Counted from the first letter of the stretch, positions 6,650 through 13,331 are shown. The stretch: DNA of 13,620 bases from Bacillota bacterium (GCA_023416745.1 JAEZHF010000053.1:1-13620); one strand, 5' to 3'. The notes: generated from the letters alone by a model not told the origin. Made by a program: numbers and translations.

Positions 6650-6838
6650 TATATATTATTGTTGATATTGATTTTAACAGCCTGCCGATATATTGACTCC
6701 TTGGAATACAGGCAGGGGTATGGTTTTGGTAGTCAGAACCGACAGTGTTTGGCTGGTCTTTTGGTTTCCAAAAGCAATAATGAGGTTTCTTCCGCGCAAT
6801 GCGAGTTGTTCATATATATCAGAGAGGACTTGAACTCA
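6650..6838 (+). promoter_or_regulatory. Hairpin-rich 5' leader of the envelope operon
   Basis: Several local stems are visible: CCTGCC/GGCAGG (6681-6716) with an inner TATT/AATA; GGTTTTG/CAGAACC with one G-U pair (6722-6740); and CTTTTGG/CCAAAAG (6758-6774). It matches no riboswitch consensus I know (checked by eye against c-di-GMP-I, SAM, cobalamin and THF patterns). The reading frame of the downstream gene happens to stay open through it to a TTG at 6659, but no ribosome binding site precedes that TTG and it lies about ten bases from the predicted transcription start. Confidence 0.45.
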
Positions 6839-8161
6839 TTGTTATTTTATGTGATTATACTGGGTTTTGGTGCGCTGGCTGGGGTTATCATTAATATACT
6901 GATCAATCAGAAGGATGTCGTTTATACTGTTATTGGTTCAATCGTGATACTGTTAACAGGGGCTTTTGCCTGTTTTGTCCTGTATTATCCGTTTTATTTT
7001 GATAGCTTCCGGTCTATGCTAATGACTCTTTCTATTGGGGCCGTCTTCTTTATCGTTATTTATATTGCCCTTCGTCTGTTGGTTAACGCGGTGTCACTGC
7101 GCAGTGAACCTTTGCCTCAGCTTGACGCCGGATCGGCAAGTTATGTATTGAAGCAGCCAGCTAATGTACGCGTCTCTCGTACGGGTGCCAATAGACAAGT
7201 AAAATCCAAAGCTGTCGGAACCGTTGAGGTCACCCGGCTCAATAAAACGATGCTGCAAGCCGCCAAAAACGCCAATCCGCCAGCCGCTAAATCCTCGTCG
7301 GGCAGCATGGGCCTAGCTGGTTCAGCCCGGGCTGATAAAGCACGGCAGGCTGAGCCGGCTCAAGCCTCTTTTAAACCCGGTTCCATACCCGGAGAAATGT
7401 CGTTCGTCCAAAGACCTGAGGCCGACCCCTCTGACTTGGGCGAAGCCTCCTTTGCTGCACACGAGCCGGTTCATCAATCTGAAGCAGTTGCCATTACGGC
7501 TGAATTAAAGGCCGAATATGTCTTGCAGGAAGCGCTGGTCCATCAGCCCGAGGCAACCGCTGACGCACAGGCAGATGAAGAGCCTGCCGAAATTGCACAG
7601 GAAGCGCCGATCCAGCAGCCCGAGGCAGCCGCTGACACACAGGCAGACGAAGAGCCCGCCGAAATTGCACAGGAAGCGCCGGTCCAGCAGCCCGAGGCAG
7701 TCGCTGACGCACAGGCAAACGGAGAGCCTGCCGAAATTGCACAGGAAGCGCCGGTCCAGCAGCCCGAAGCAGCCGCTGACGCACAGGCAGACGAAGAGCC
7801 TGCCGAAATTGCACAGGAAACGCCGATCCAGCAGCCCGTGGCAGCCGCTGATGTGTCGCCGCTTATTTCGGATAAATATTCACTTGTGCTTGATAAGGCT
7901 GTTGAATTGATGAGAGATGACAAATATGCATATGCTGCACAACTGCTCACAGCATGCTTGAGCAGCCCGTCCAGTCTGGCGAAGCAAAAGCATGCGGATA
8001 TACTGTTGATGGAGTGTCTCGTTCTTTCAGAACAATATGACCAGGCCCGGAAAAAATGGTTGGAAGTTTTGAATAAAATGTATATACTTGAACCATCAGA
8101 TAAGCTAAAATTAAAACAAATATTGATTAAATTAGACAACATAAACAGAAAGATATCATGA
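6839..8161 (+). CDS. Membrane protein with three N-terminal TM segments, a 24-residue tandem repeat and a TPR-like C-terminus
   Basis: Unrecognised protein of about 440 residues from the preferred TTG start at 6839, where AGAGAGGA sits at proper spacing; a TTG at 6830 and a leaderless TTG at 6659 (500 residues) are alternatives. Order of parts: three membrane helices in the first 90 residues (LLFYVIILGFGALAGVIINI; VIGSIVILLTGAFACFVLYY; LSIGAVFFIVIYIALRLLV), a basic then Ala/Gln/Glu/Pro-rich linker, 4.5 copies of an acidic 24-residue repeat (7526-7855), and a helical C-terminal domain of about 100 residues (DKAVELMRDDKYAYAAQLLT onward) with TPR-like helix pairs. Its last four bases overlap the VanW gene (ATGA), so the two products are coupled. 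The linker would hold the TPR-like domain away from the membrane. Function unknown; the neighbours suggest a cell-envelope scaffold. Confidence 0.8.
   Translation: MLFYVIILGFGALAGVIINILINQKDVVYTVIGSIVILLTGAFACFVLYYPFYFDSFRSMLMTLSIGAVFFIVIYIALRLLVNAVSLRSEPLPQLDAGSASYVLKQPANVRVSRTGANRQVKSKAVGTVEVTRLNKTMLQAAKNANPPAAKSSSGSMGLAGSARADKARQAEPAQASFKPGSIPGEMSFVQRPEADPSDLGEASFAAHEPVHQSEAVAITAELKAEYVLQEALVHQPEATADAQADEEPAEIAQEAPIQQPEAAADTQADEEPAEIAQEAPVQQPEAVADAQANGEPAEIAQEAPVQQPEAAADAQADEEPAEIAQETPIQQPVAAADVSPLISDKYSLVLDKAVELMRDDKYAYAAQLLTACLSSPSSLAKQKHADILLMECLVLSEQYDQARKKWLEVLNKMYILEPSDKLKLKQILIKLDNINRKIS
7526..7855 (+). repeat. 72-bp coding tandem repeat, 4.5 copies
   Basis: Four full 72-base units start at 7526, 7598, 7670 and 7742; a partial copy starts at 7814 and fades by about 7855. 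Each unit encodes 24 residues of the form QEAPxQQPEAxADxQADEEP followed by AEIA. Copies differ mainly at single bases, so the array is recent or kept homogeneous by recombination. Because the unit is a multiple of three, two other frames (one on each strand) also stay open here; these are artefacts. Confidence 0.95.
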
Positions 8162-9552
8162 ATAACAGTAGGGGCGGCAAACTAATTGATAAGAAGTTTT
8201 TGGGCAATGTGCTGCTTGTCAGCGGCGTTGTTATTTCGTTCCTCCTTTTCTGCGGCTTCGTCGGGGTCACAGAACTGCTCAATAACGAAGTTTTCGCAAA
8301 AGGCGTATTCATAGACGGTATCAACGTTTCTGAGATGAGCCTGTCTGAGGGCAGTGATGCTGTACAGGCAAACGCCGCTCAGCAGTTGTCGCAAATTAAT
8401 GTTTCTCTCAATTACAACGGAGACATCCAAGAACTCGGCGCCGGTGAATTGGGTATTTCATTTAATACCGAAGAGACGATCAGCCAAGCATACAATTATA
8501 ATAAATTGCAAAACGATACCGTTGAACAGCGCTTTAACAAAACCTCTTATTTGTCAGGCGGTGTCAATTTTCAGTCCGAACGGGTTATCAACAAAAGCCT
8601 TCTGCGCAGCACTGTCGAGCGATACGCTGGTCAATTCAAGTCCTCCCCTGTTGATGCTTCGGCTACCTTCGATAAAAACACATCGACATTTACATACACG
8701 GCAGAGCAATCTGGAACCGAAGTGGCTGCTGACCGTCTTTTCAGCGACATACTGTCCGTTTTGGAACAGCAAGACAGTTCAAGTATACAGGTGGTCAGCG
8801 AAGAGATTCCTCCCGTTGTCACTGTTGACGATCTGAAACGCAATACTATGCAAATTTCTTCATTCGAGACAATAGCGGAATATAATGAGAACCGGAACAT
8901 GAATATTTCACTGATTGCTTCAGCCGTCGACGGCCTTGAGATAAAGCCGGGCGAAACACTGTCTGTAAACCAGATTGCTGGACAAAGGACCGAGGAAAAA
9001 GGTTACAAGCCCGCATCAGCCATCTCCGATGGCATTCTGGTCGATCAGGTGGGTGGCGGTATTTGCCAGCTGGCAGGCACTCTTTACAATGCTGCTCTAC
9101 TGACGGATCTCGAAATCGTTGAGCGCGTCAACCACACCTGGCCCTCTGTCTATCTCCCCGTCGGTCAGGACTCCACGCTCAATTGGAATGATAAGGATCT
9201 GAAAATAAAAAACAACTCGGATCACAGCGTTTATATCAGCGCGAAATTCAAGAACCAAAAGCTTACGGTCAGTCTGTTCGGGCAGCCGTTGGCAGAAGGT
9301 ATGTCTATCAAGGTAGAGAATAAAATCGTCAAGGAGATTGAGCCGGGCGCTACCGAGGTTCTTTACTCGAATAAGCTCCCCGTCGGCTCTACGCAGACTG
9401 TGAGAAAAGCCCGCAAAGGATACCAGGTGGAGGTCTATCGCGTTTATTATCAGGACGGAGTTGAATTCAAAAAAGAGCTGATCTCAAAAGACAGCTATCC
9501 CGCCCTGAATAAAATAGTTCTAAAGGGAAGAGATGTTTCTCAAGATAAATAA
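8158..9552 (+). CDS. VanW family membrane-anchored protein (YoaR-like, with G5-like C-terminus)
   Basis: A 464-residue protein. A membrane segment at about residues 17-39 anchors it with the remainder outside. Residues 45-225 form two YoaR-type putative peptidoglycan-binding repeats (GVFIDGINVSEMSLSEGSDA opens the first). Residues 235-370 are the VanW domain, with the hallmark ISLIASAVDGLEIKPGETLS, then KGYKPASAISDGILVDQVGG and GICQLAGTLYNAAL, and an RVNHTWPS segment. The last 75 residues resemble a G5 domain. VanW sits in vanB-type vancomycin resistance clusters but its activity is unknown, and genomic VanW/YoaR proteins are widespread in Clostridia without resistance; no vanH, vanB or vanX gene is nearby. 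Start ATG overlaps the preceding gene; the PRC-barrel gene follows 14 bases after the stop. Confidence 0.9.
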   Translation: MNNSRGGKLIDKKFLGNVLLVSGVVISFLLFCGFVGVTELLNNEVFAKGVFIDGINVSEMSLSEGSDAVQANAAQQLSQINVSLNYNGDIQELGAGELGISFNTEETISQAYNYNKLQNDTVEQRFNKTSYLSGGVNFQSERVINKSLLRSTVERYAGQFKSSPVDASATFDKNTSTFTYTAEQSGTEVAADRLFSDILSVLEQQDSSSIQVVSEEIPPVVTVDDLKRNTMQISSFETIAEYNENRNMNISLIASAVDGLEIKPGETLSVNQIAGQRTEEKGYKPASAISDGILVDQVGGGICQLAGTLYNAALLTDLEIVERVNHTWPSVYLPVGQDSTLNWNDKDLKIKNNSDHSVYISAKFKNQKLTVSLFGQPLAEGMSIKVENKIVKEIEPGATEVLYSNKLPVGSTQTVRKARKGYQVEVYRVYYQDGVEFKKELISKDSYPALNKIVLKGRDVSQDK

Positions 9553-9566
9553 GGAGGATAATACAA

Positions 9567-10190
9567 ATGAAAAGTTCATCTCAGGTGACTGGCCTGCCGC
9601 TCATGGGCATTAAAGAAGGCCTTGAGTATGGGATCGTTCGGGATATCGTGGTAGATCCGCAAACGAACAAGGTCAAGTCACTCATTCTTCAGGGTTCGAC
9701 AGGCGGATATGATTTTCGCGAGCTGAAAGTTGCCGATGTCGTTGGCATAGGTAAGGATTATGTTATCACGCAGAGCATCGCAAACGCTGTTGCCAATGGC
9801 CTGACTGAAGCAGGAATGGCTTTGCTGGGCATCAGATGCATTGCGTCGGCGGGCAACGTTCTTGGAACAATCAAGGATTTCGTTTTTGATGAGAAAACGG
9901 GCGAAATCAAGTCTGTCCAGCTTGACAACGGAGCGGAAATCCCCGGATCCAACATGCTCGCTCTGTCCAATAATTTGCTGTTTGTCAATGCTGAAGAAGA
10001 AGCGGCTGACGGTATCGTTTCAACTTTAGAACAGGAACAGCAGGATTATATGATCGGTCGGGTTGTCAAGAATGATATACTCAATCAGAGTGGACAAGTC
10101 ATCATACAGAAGGGTACGAAGGTTTCCGCCGACGTGATCCGCCTTGCAGAAGAAGCTGGAGTCATGATCGACCTGACGCTTGAACTTTAA
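9567..10190 (+). CDS. PRC-barrel domain protein (tandem)
   Basis: A 207-residue soluble protein with two PRC-barrel-like units. The first (about residues 6-78) has LPLMGIKEGLEYGIVRDIVV followed by DPQTNKVKSLIL; the second (about 84-155) has NVLGTIKDFVFDEKTGEIKS. A C-terminal part of about 45 residues (YMIGRVVKNDILNQSGQVII onward) resembles a short beta segment followed by a helix. PRC barrels are small beta domains found in photosynthetic reaction centre H subunits, RimM and many sporulation or envelope proteins (YlmC/YmxH type); their role here is unknown. A perfect AAGGAGG lies eight to nine bases before the ATG. Last gene of the operon, followed by a terminator at 10274. Confidence 0.88.
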   Translation: MKSSSQVTGLPLMGIKEGLEYGIVRDIVVDPQTNKVKSLILQGSTGGYDFRELKVADVVGIGKDYVITQSIANAVANGLTEAGMALLGIRCIASAGNVLGTIKDFVFDEKTGEIKSVQLDNGAEIPGSNMLALSNNLLFVNAEEEAADGIVSTLEQEQQDYMIGRVVKNDILNQSGQVIIQKGTKVSADVIRLAEEAGVMIDLTLEL

Positions 10191-10273
10191 CGGGCAATTT
10201 TCGATGCATACTGAAAAGATATAACATTCGTGGCACACGATGTTTATCTTTTTCAACTTGAGATGGATTTGTT

Positions 10274-10308
10274 AAAAGCGCTGATTTTTTCAGAGCTTTT
10301 TTCTTTTT
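10274..10308 (+). terminator. Terminator of the repeat protein-VanW-PRC operon
   Basis: AAAAGC and CTGA pair with TCAG and GCTTTT (single mismatched base on each side between the two stem parts), a T-rich loop, then TTCTTTTT. It lies about 85 bases after the PRC-barrel stop. The stretch 10309-10545 beyond it shows no convincing gene; a 36-codon minus-strand frame (10358-10468) lacks a ribosome binding site. Confidence 0.8.
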
Positions 10309-10545
10309 GCTAGTCATATTCTGGCATAAATATAAATATTACGTTGTTCCGGATTTGTTAATCCATTATGCATGCTCTCTCACTGCGCCAATGGATATTT
10401 GAAACCACTGGTTGTATTGCCCTGCCCTGCATTTCATTAGCCTGAGCGGAGGCCTGTTTGTGATCCATAGCTCAAAGAAACGAAAACTCTGTTTTTATTT
10501 CTTCTTCCGAAGCCCCTGCCATGAGCATGCCGCGCTATAATAGGA

Positions 10546-10574
10546 TTGTCACAGCTCAATTCATAAAGTATAAT
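10546..10574 (+). promoter_or_regulatory. Promoter of the zinc-ribbon permease gene
   Basis: TTGTCA, 17-base spacer, perfect TATAAT. A leader of about 40 bases follows. It contains CACAG/CTGTG arms and an AGGAGG ribosome binding site that lies inside a short ACAGG/CCTGT stem just before the ATG, which could damp translation. Confidence 0.75.
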
Positions 10575-10620
10575 TGTACCATACACAGCACAATAACTGT
10601 GAGACAGGAGGCTCCCTGTT

Positions 10621-11685
10621 ATGACGTATTGTTCACGTTGCGGTAACGAACTGCCCGAAGGCACGTCTTTTTGCACTGTGTGCGGCGCTGCAGCTTCGTC
10701 TGCTCCTGATAATGCTCCGCCAACCCCACATGCACCGTCTCTACCGCCCACAGGCAATGGCTTAACTTTTCGCAACAGCGGCGTGGGGCTGGTCCTCACC
10801 GGCGTGCTGCTGATCGCAGTCCATATCCTTGCCTTCGTTTCCTCACCCATGTTTACTCATTTCGCGAATATTTTAAACCTGTTGAAGCAATTCGCCGTTG
10901 CGTCCGCCATCGGCTTTACTGTGGTGTTGTCTATGCGTGCCAAAGGGCCGGATCTCTCCGTCGGGTCGGTCATGGGACTGTCAGCTGTTATTATCTCGTC
11001 AATAAGCCTGTCCGCCGGTTCGGTTTGGACAGGATTGTTGGTTGCGATGACCGTCAGCGTTGTTATCGGTCTGATCAACGGTATGTTTTCGGTCTACTTT
11101 CGAGTACCGGCCGTCATTATCACTATTATTACAGGGGCGCTGGCATACAGCATCAGTTTGTTGATCTCAAACGGAAAGTATTTAACAGGATCTCATCCAT
11201 CCCTGGAGGATATTCCGGCCGCTTCATTCTTACTGATATTTATCACATTTGTTATTGCTTTTATTCTCGTGCTGCTTACTCCGCTTGGGCAGCCTCAGCA
11301 TAAAAGAGAAAAGAATTTCCGTCACGTTTCCTTACTGTTCGCCTATGTTGCCAGCGCCGTAATTGCCGTGTTCGCCGGCTTCATTCTGGTGCTTAGGCTG
11401 GGCGGCGCACAGTCGGGTCTCGGTTCTGGTTACGAGGTCAATGTACTGTTTATATTTGCCGTTGTTTACTCAAGCCGCGCTCTGGACAACAGGGTCGCTC
11501 CTGTACTTTTTTCAGTGATACCTGCATGGATACTGTGCGTGCTCACCAACGCGCTTGCGCTGATGGGTTCTCAACTCTATGTTCAAAGTCTCATCTGCGG
11601 TATACTCGCGCTGATTTTTGGCATACTGGCATATGTCTGCCGTCATGAAAAACAAAATGCAATGCTGAGCCTGATGTCCAACTGA
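10621..11685 (+). CDS. Zinc-ribbon protein fused to an RbsC-like ABC permease domain
   Basis: A 354-residue fusion. Residues 1-22 are a zinc ribbon with CxxC pairs Cys4/Cys7 and Cys18/Cys21 (MTYCSRCGNELPEGTSFCTV then CG). A Pro/Ala-rich linker (25-47) leads to about eight to nine membrane helices resembling the BPD_transp_2 family of sugar permeases: FANILNLLKQFAVASAIGFT, GPDLSVGSVMGLSAVI (RbsC has a GIDLSVGS equivalent), INGMFSVYFRVPAVIITI and, later, GFILVLRLGGAQSGLGSGYE. The cytoplasmic segment that in RbsC carries the ATPase-coupling helix (a GGN...AARLSGI region) is replaced by a short basic stretch (LGQPQHKREKNFRHV). No ATPase or binding-protein gene adjoins. Start ATG follows AGGAGG. 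The gene has its own promoter and ends four bases before a convergent small ORF. Role unknown; an ATP-driven importer seems unlikely. Confidence 0.82.
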   Translation: MTYCSRCGNELPEGTSFCTVCGAAASSAPDNAPPTPHAPSLPPTGNGLTFRNSGVGLVLTGVLLIAVHILAFVSSPMFTHFANILNLLKQFAVASAIGFTVVLSMRAKGPDLSVGSVMGLSAVIISSISLSAGSVWTGLLVAMTVSVVIGLINGMFSVYFRVPAVIITIITGALAYSISLLISNGKYLTGSHPSLEDIPAASFLLIFITFVIAFILVLLTPLGQPQHKREKNFRHVSLLFAYVASAVIAVFAGFILVLRLGGAQSGLGSGYEVNVLFIFAVVYSSRALDNRVAPVLFSVIPAWILCVLTNALALMGSQLYVQSLICGILALIFGILAYVCRHEKQNAMLSLMSN

Positions 11686-11688
11686 ATT

Positions 11689-11775
11689 TCAAGTCAGGGG
11701 AGAATACCGCACTGCCTGTTTCGACACACCAGTCAGTTTGGAAAGCTCTCCTTCCGTCAGCAGGCAGATATCCAT
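11689..11775 (-). pseudogene. Truncated MerR-type HTH fragment, 28 residues
   Basis: A short ORF opening MDICLLTEGELSKLTGVSKQ and ending AVRYSPLT. It matches the start of MerR-family regulators, where a pattern like TIGELAKxTGVSxxTLRYYxxxGLL is usual; the frame ends just where the RYY-E-GLL wing should follow. GAAAGG lies six bases before the ATG, which is ten bases behind the TetR stop, so it can be translated as the third cistron. It ends three bases from the convergent permease gene, suggesting a deletion joined the two and removed the rest of a MerR gene. The alternative is a chance resemblance. Confidence 0.55.
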
Positions 11776-11785
11776 ATGATGCCTT

Positions 11786-12388
11786 TCACCGCCTTCCGTC
11801 TGCCAGCAGCCGCAGCATGCGCGCCGCCTGCCGCACCGTATATTCGCGGAACGGCACTTCCTCGCGCAGTAAACCTCGGCCCGCCAGATAGATAGACAGC
11901 TCCCCGTGGATATAGGCGTGAACGTTGTGCAAGTTCATGCGCATGTCCTGCGCGTCCACATGTTGTCCTGCCCGCTCAAACACCGCCGTCAGCGCCGCAA
12001 CCATTGCATCCACCGTGCTTACTGTCAGGTCATAATGTGACTTGGGCCGCGGTGTCTGCAGGCGTTCATGCCATGCCAGATAGAACCATCCGGGATGCGC
12101 CAGATACATATCCAGCATGCCACCGAAAAAAGCCTCCAGAGCGTCAAAAAAGCCCGCCGCCTGCTCCAGCCGCACCTCAATCGCCGACTGCAGACGGCGC
12201 AGTATCTCCTCCTGTGCCGCCCACAGCAGCGCGTCATACGAGTCGAAATAATTATACAGATTGGTATGGGCGCAGCCCACCAGTCTTGCAATATCACGGA
12301 ATCCCACCGTATGCATTGGCATCGTCTGACCGTCGGCCAGAGCCAGCGCTGCGTCCACGATATGCTCTTTTGTAATGCCCTTTTTCAT
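11786..12388 (-). CDS. TetR/AcrR family transcriptional regulator
   Basis: A 200-residue repressor-type regulator. The N-terminal HTH reads KEHIVDAALALADGQTMPMH, then VGFRDIARLVGCAHTNLYNYFDS, with the LYNYF signature. The C-terminal region is helical (FFDALEAFFGGMLDMYLAHP onward) and resembles TetR_C domains that bind small hydrophobic ligands; the ligand is unknown. GAGG five bases before the ATG supports the start. It follows the GNAT gene by eight bases in one operon. A 28-bp near-perfect palindrome at 12909-12936, just downstream of the operon's -10, is its likely operator, giving autoregulation. GC is higher than in the first TetR (4408-5001), but both share a TNLYxYF-x(5)-LLWA pattern, so they belong to the same subgroup. 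Confidence 0.9.
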   Translation of the reverse strand: MKKGITKEHIVDAALALADGQTMPMHTVGFRDIARLVGCAHTNLYNYFDSYDALLWAAQEEILRRLQSAIEVRLEQAAGFFDALEAFFGGMLDMYLAHPGWFYLAWHERLQTPRPKSHYDLTVSTVDAMVAALTAVFERAGQHVDAQDMRMNLHNVHAYIHGELSIYLAGRGLLREEVPFREYTVRQAARMLRLLADGRR

Positions 12389-12396
12389 AAGTGCCT

Positions 12397-12846
12397 CTAT
12401 ATAAACCGCTGCATGTATATCACGTCGAACTCCGTACCGTTCTTACACCCGACGCGTTTAAGCTGACCGCAGCGTTCAAACCCGTGCTTTTCGTGAAACC
12501 TTAAACTCGCCTCATTGAGTGAGCTGATGCTGGCCAGCAGGCATTCAATGCCTGACTGCGTTGCGCCATCTGCCAGATGCTGCAGCAGGGCAGAACCCAA
12601 GCCCTTTCCTGTATGTACCGGACTTAGAGAATATGACACCTCTGCTGTTTTGCGGAACGTGGATATCGGGCTGTATGCACGCAGCCCCCCGAAGCCCGCC
12701 AACTCGCCGCGGGTAACCGCCGCCGCGTGCGGATATCCTTGGTACGACGCCAGCAACATGTCGTAGAACGGCAGCGGCAGCTTCTCCTGCGGGTATGCCG
12801 CAAAGCTGTTCTCTACATAATAGTTGAATATCTCCATCACCTGCAA
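12397..12846 (-). CDS. GNAT family N-acetyltransferase (start damaged or unusual)
   Basis: Cytosolic acetyl-CoA-dependent N-acetyltransferase. The acetyl-CoA motif is seen as SPVHTGKGLGSALLQHL, preceded by a beta strand with EVSYSLS and followed by LLASISSLNEASLRFHEKHG and FERCG, typical of the phosphinothricin/amino-acid acetyltransferase branch. The stated start is a TTG with no ribosome binding site. The frame continues upstream to about 12879 and encodes IIIRPLDKEDNLQVMEIFNY, the normal first strand and helix of GNAT proteins, so the true protein is longer. GGGAGG with an ATG at 12886 lies just before, but that ATG is one base out of frame and runs into a stop after nine codons. Either a one-base deletion broke the gene or a rare start is used. 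Cotranscribed with the TetR gene eight bases downstream. Confidence 0.75.
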   Translation of the reverse strand: MQVMEIFNYYVENSFAAYPQEKLPLPFYDMLLASYQGYPHAAAVTRGELAGFGGLRAYSPISTFRKTAEVSYSLSPVHTGKGLGSALLQHLADGATQSGIECLLASISSLNEASLRFHEKHGFERCGQLKRVGCKNGTEFDVIYMQRFI

Positions 12847-12908
12847 GTTGTCTTCCTTATCCAGCGGCCTTATTATAATCTGACATATTGCACCTCCCGG
12901 ACCTTAAT

Positions 12909-12936
12909 ATAACCGTTGGTAATTACCAGTGGTTAT
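12909..12936. promoter_or_regulatory. 28-bp palindromic operator, likely for the TetR regulator
   Basis: The perfect core TGGTAATTACCA is flanked by ATAACC on one side and GGTTAT on the other; only the two-base joints (GT/AC type) break the symmetry. It lies directly downstream of the -10 of the GNAT-TetR promoter, where a TetR dimer would block transcription. The match to this TetR is inferred from position. Confidence 0.75.
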
Positions 12937-12965
12937 ATAATAGGACGGAGGATGCGTGTTGTCAA
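12937..12965 (-). promoter_or_regulatory. Promoter of the GNAT-TetR operon
   Basis: Minus strand: perfect TTGACA, 17-base spacer, TATTAT. It sits immediately behind the cupin stop codon. Confidence 0.8.
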
Positions 12966-12970
12966 GCAAA

Positions 12971-13300
12971 TTAAGGAAGATAGTCCTCCCGTACTGGCGC
13001 AAACACTTCGATCGCCACAGAATCCTCTATTATTCTTGCGCCGTGGATCACGTCTCCTGGTATCAGCCACGAATCTCTCGGCCTGATGTCATATTCAGCG
13101 CCGCCGATGGTCAGCACCATGTGTCCGGAGACCAGATATCCCGTCTGTTCCTGCGGATGATTGTGCATCGGCAGGTCTGCGCCCTTTTCCAGCAGAAACT
13201 CTGTCATCAGCGTGTTCTCTCCATAGATGAGCGTTTTTCGTTTGATGCCCGGTGCTGCCTTTATATATCCGCTATCCGATGCACTGCCGTAATGCTCCAT
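12971..13300 (-). CDS. Cupin domain protein
   Basis: A single-domain beta-barrel cupin of 109 residues, the usual size of small conserved cupins. Motif 1 runs from Gly40 through His46-x-His48, then Gln52 where many cupins have Glu, to Gly59 (LVSG); the HxHPxEQ form is common in this subfamily. Motif 2 has Pro81-Gly82 and His86 (WLIPGDVIHG). His46, His48, Gln52 and His86 are the likely metal ligands. Activity unknown; such proteins include sugar or aromatic-compound binding and dioxygenase-like enzymes. AAAGGAGG lies seven bases before the ATG. It has its own promoter and ends five bases before the -35 of the GNAT-TetR promoter, so read-through into that operon is possible. Confidence 0.88.
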   Translation of the reverse strand: MEHYGSASDSGYIKAAPGIKRKTLIYGENTLMTEFLLEKGADLPMHNHPQEQTGYLVSGHMVLTIGGAEYDIRPRDSWLIPGDVIHGARIIEDSVAIEVFAPVREDYLP

Positions 13301-13331
13301 GATATCGCCTCCTTTTGTATCTCAGATTCAT

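Noticed and set aside
6659..6838. N-terminal extension of the repeat membrane protein from a TTG at 6659
   Set aside because: That TTG lies about ten bases from the predicted transcription start, lacks a ribosome binding site, and the encoded stretch is not membrane-like or family-like; a TTG at 6839 has a better placed site.
7526..7855. Tandem repeat considered as a CRISPR array
   Set aside because: Units are contiguous, in frame and without unique spacers.
7494..7910. Open frames on both strands across the 72-bp repeat
   Set aside because: They stay open only because the repeat unit is a multiple of three; the products are simple Arg/Ser/Pro or Arg/Leu/Ala repeats without ribosome binding sites.
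8158..9552. Vancomycin resistance gene cluster
   Set aside because: Only a VanW-type protein is present; no ligase, dehydrogenase, dipeptidase or two-component genes are in the window, and VanW alone does not indicate resistance.
10358..10468. Minus-strand 36-codon ORF between the PRC-barrel and zinc-ribbon genes
   Set aside because: No ribosome binding site and no recognisable similarity; it may be chance.
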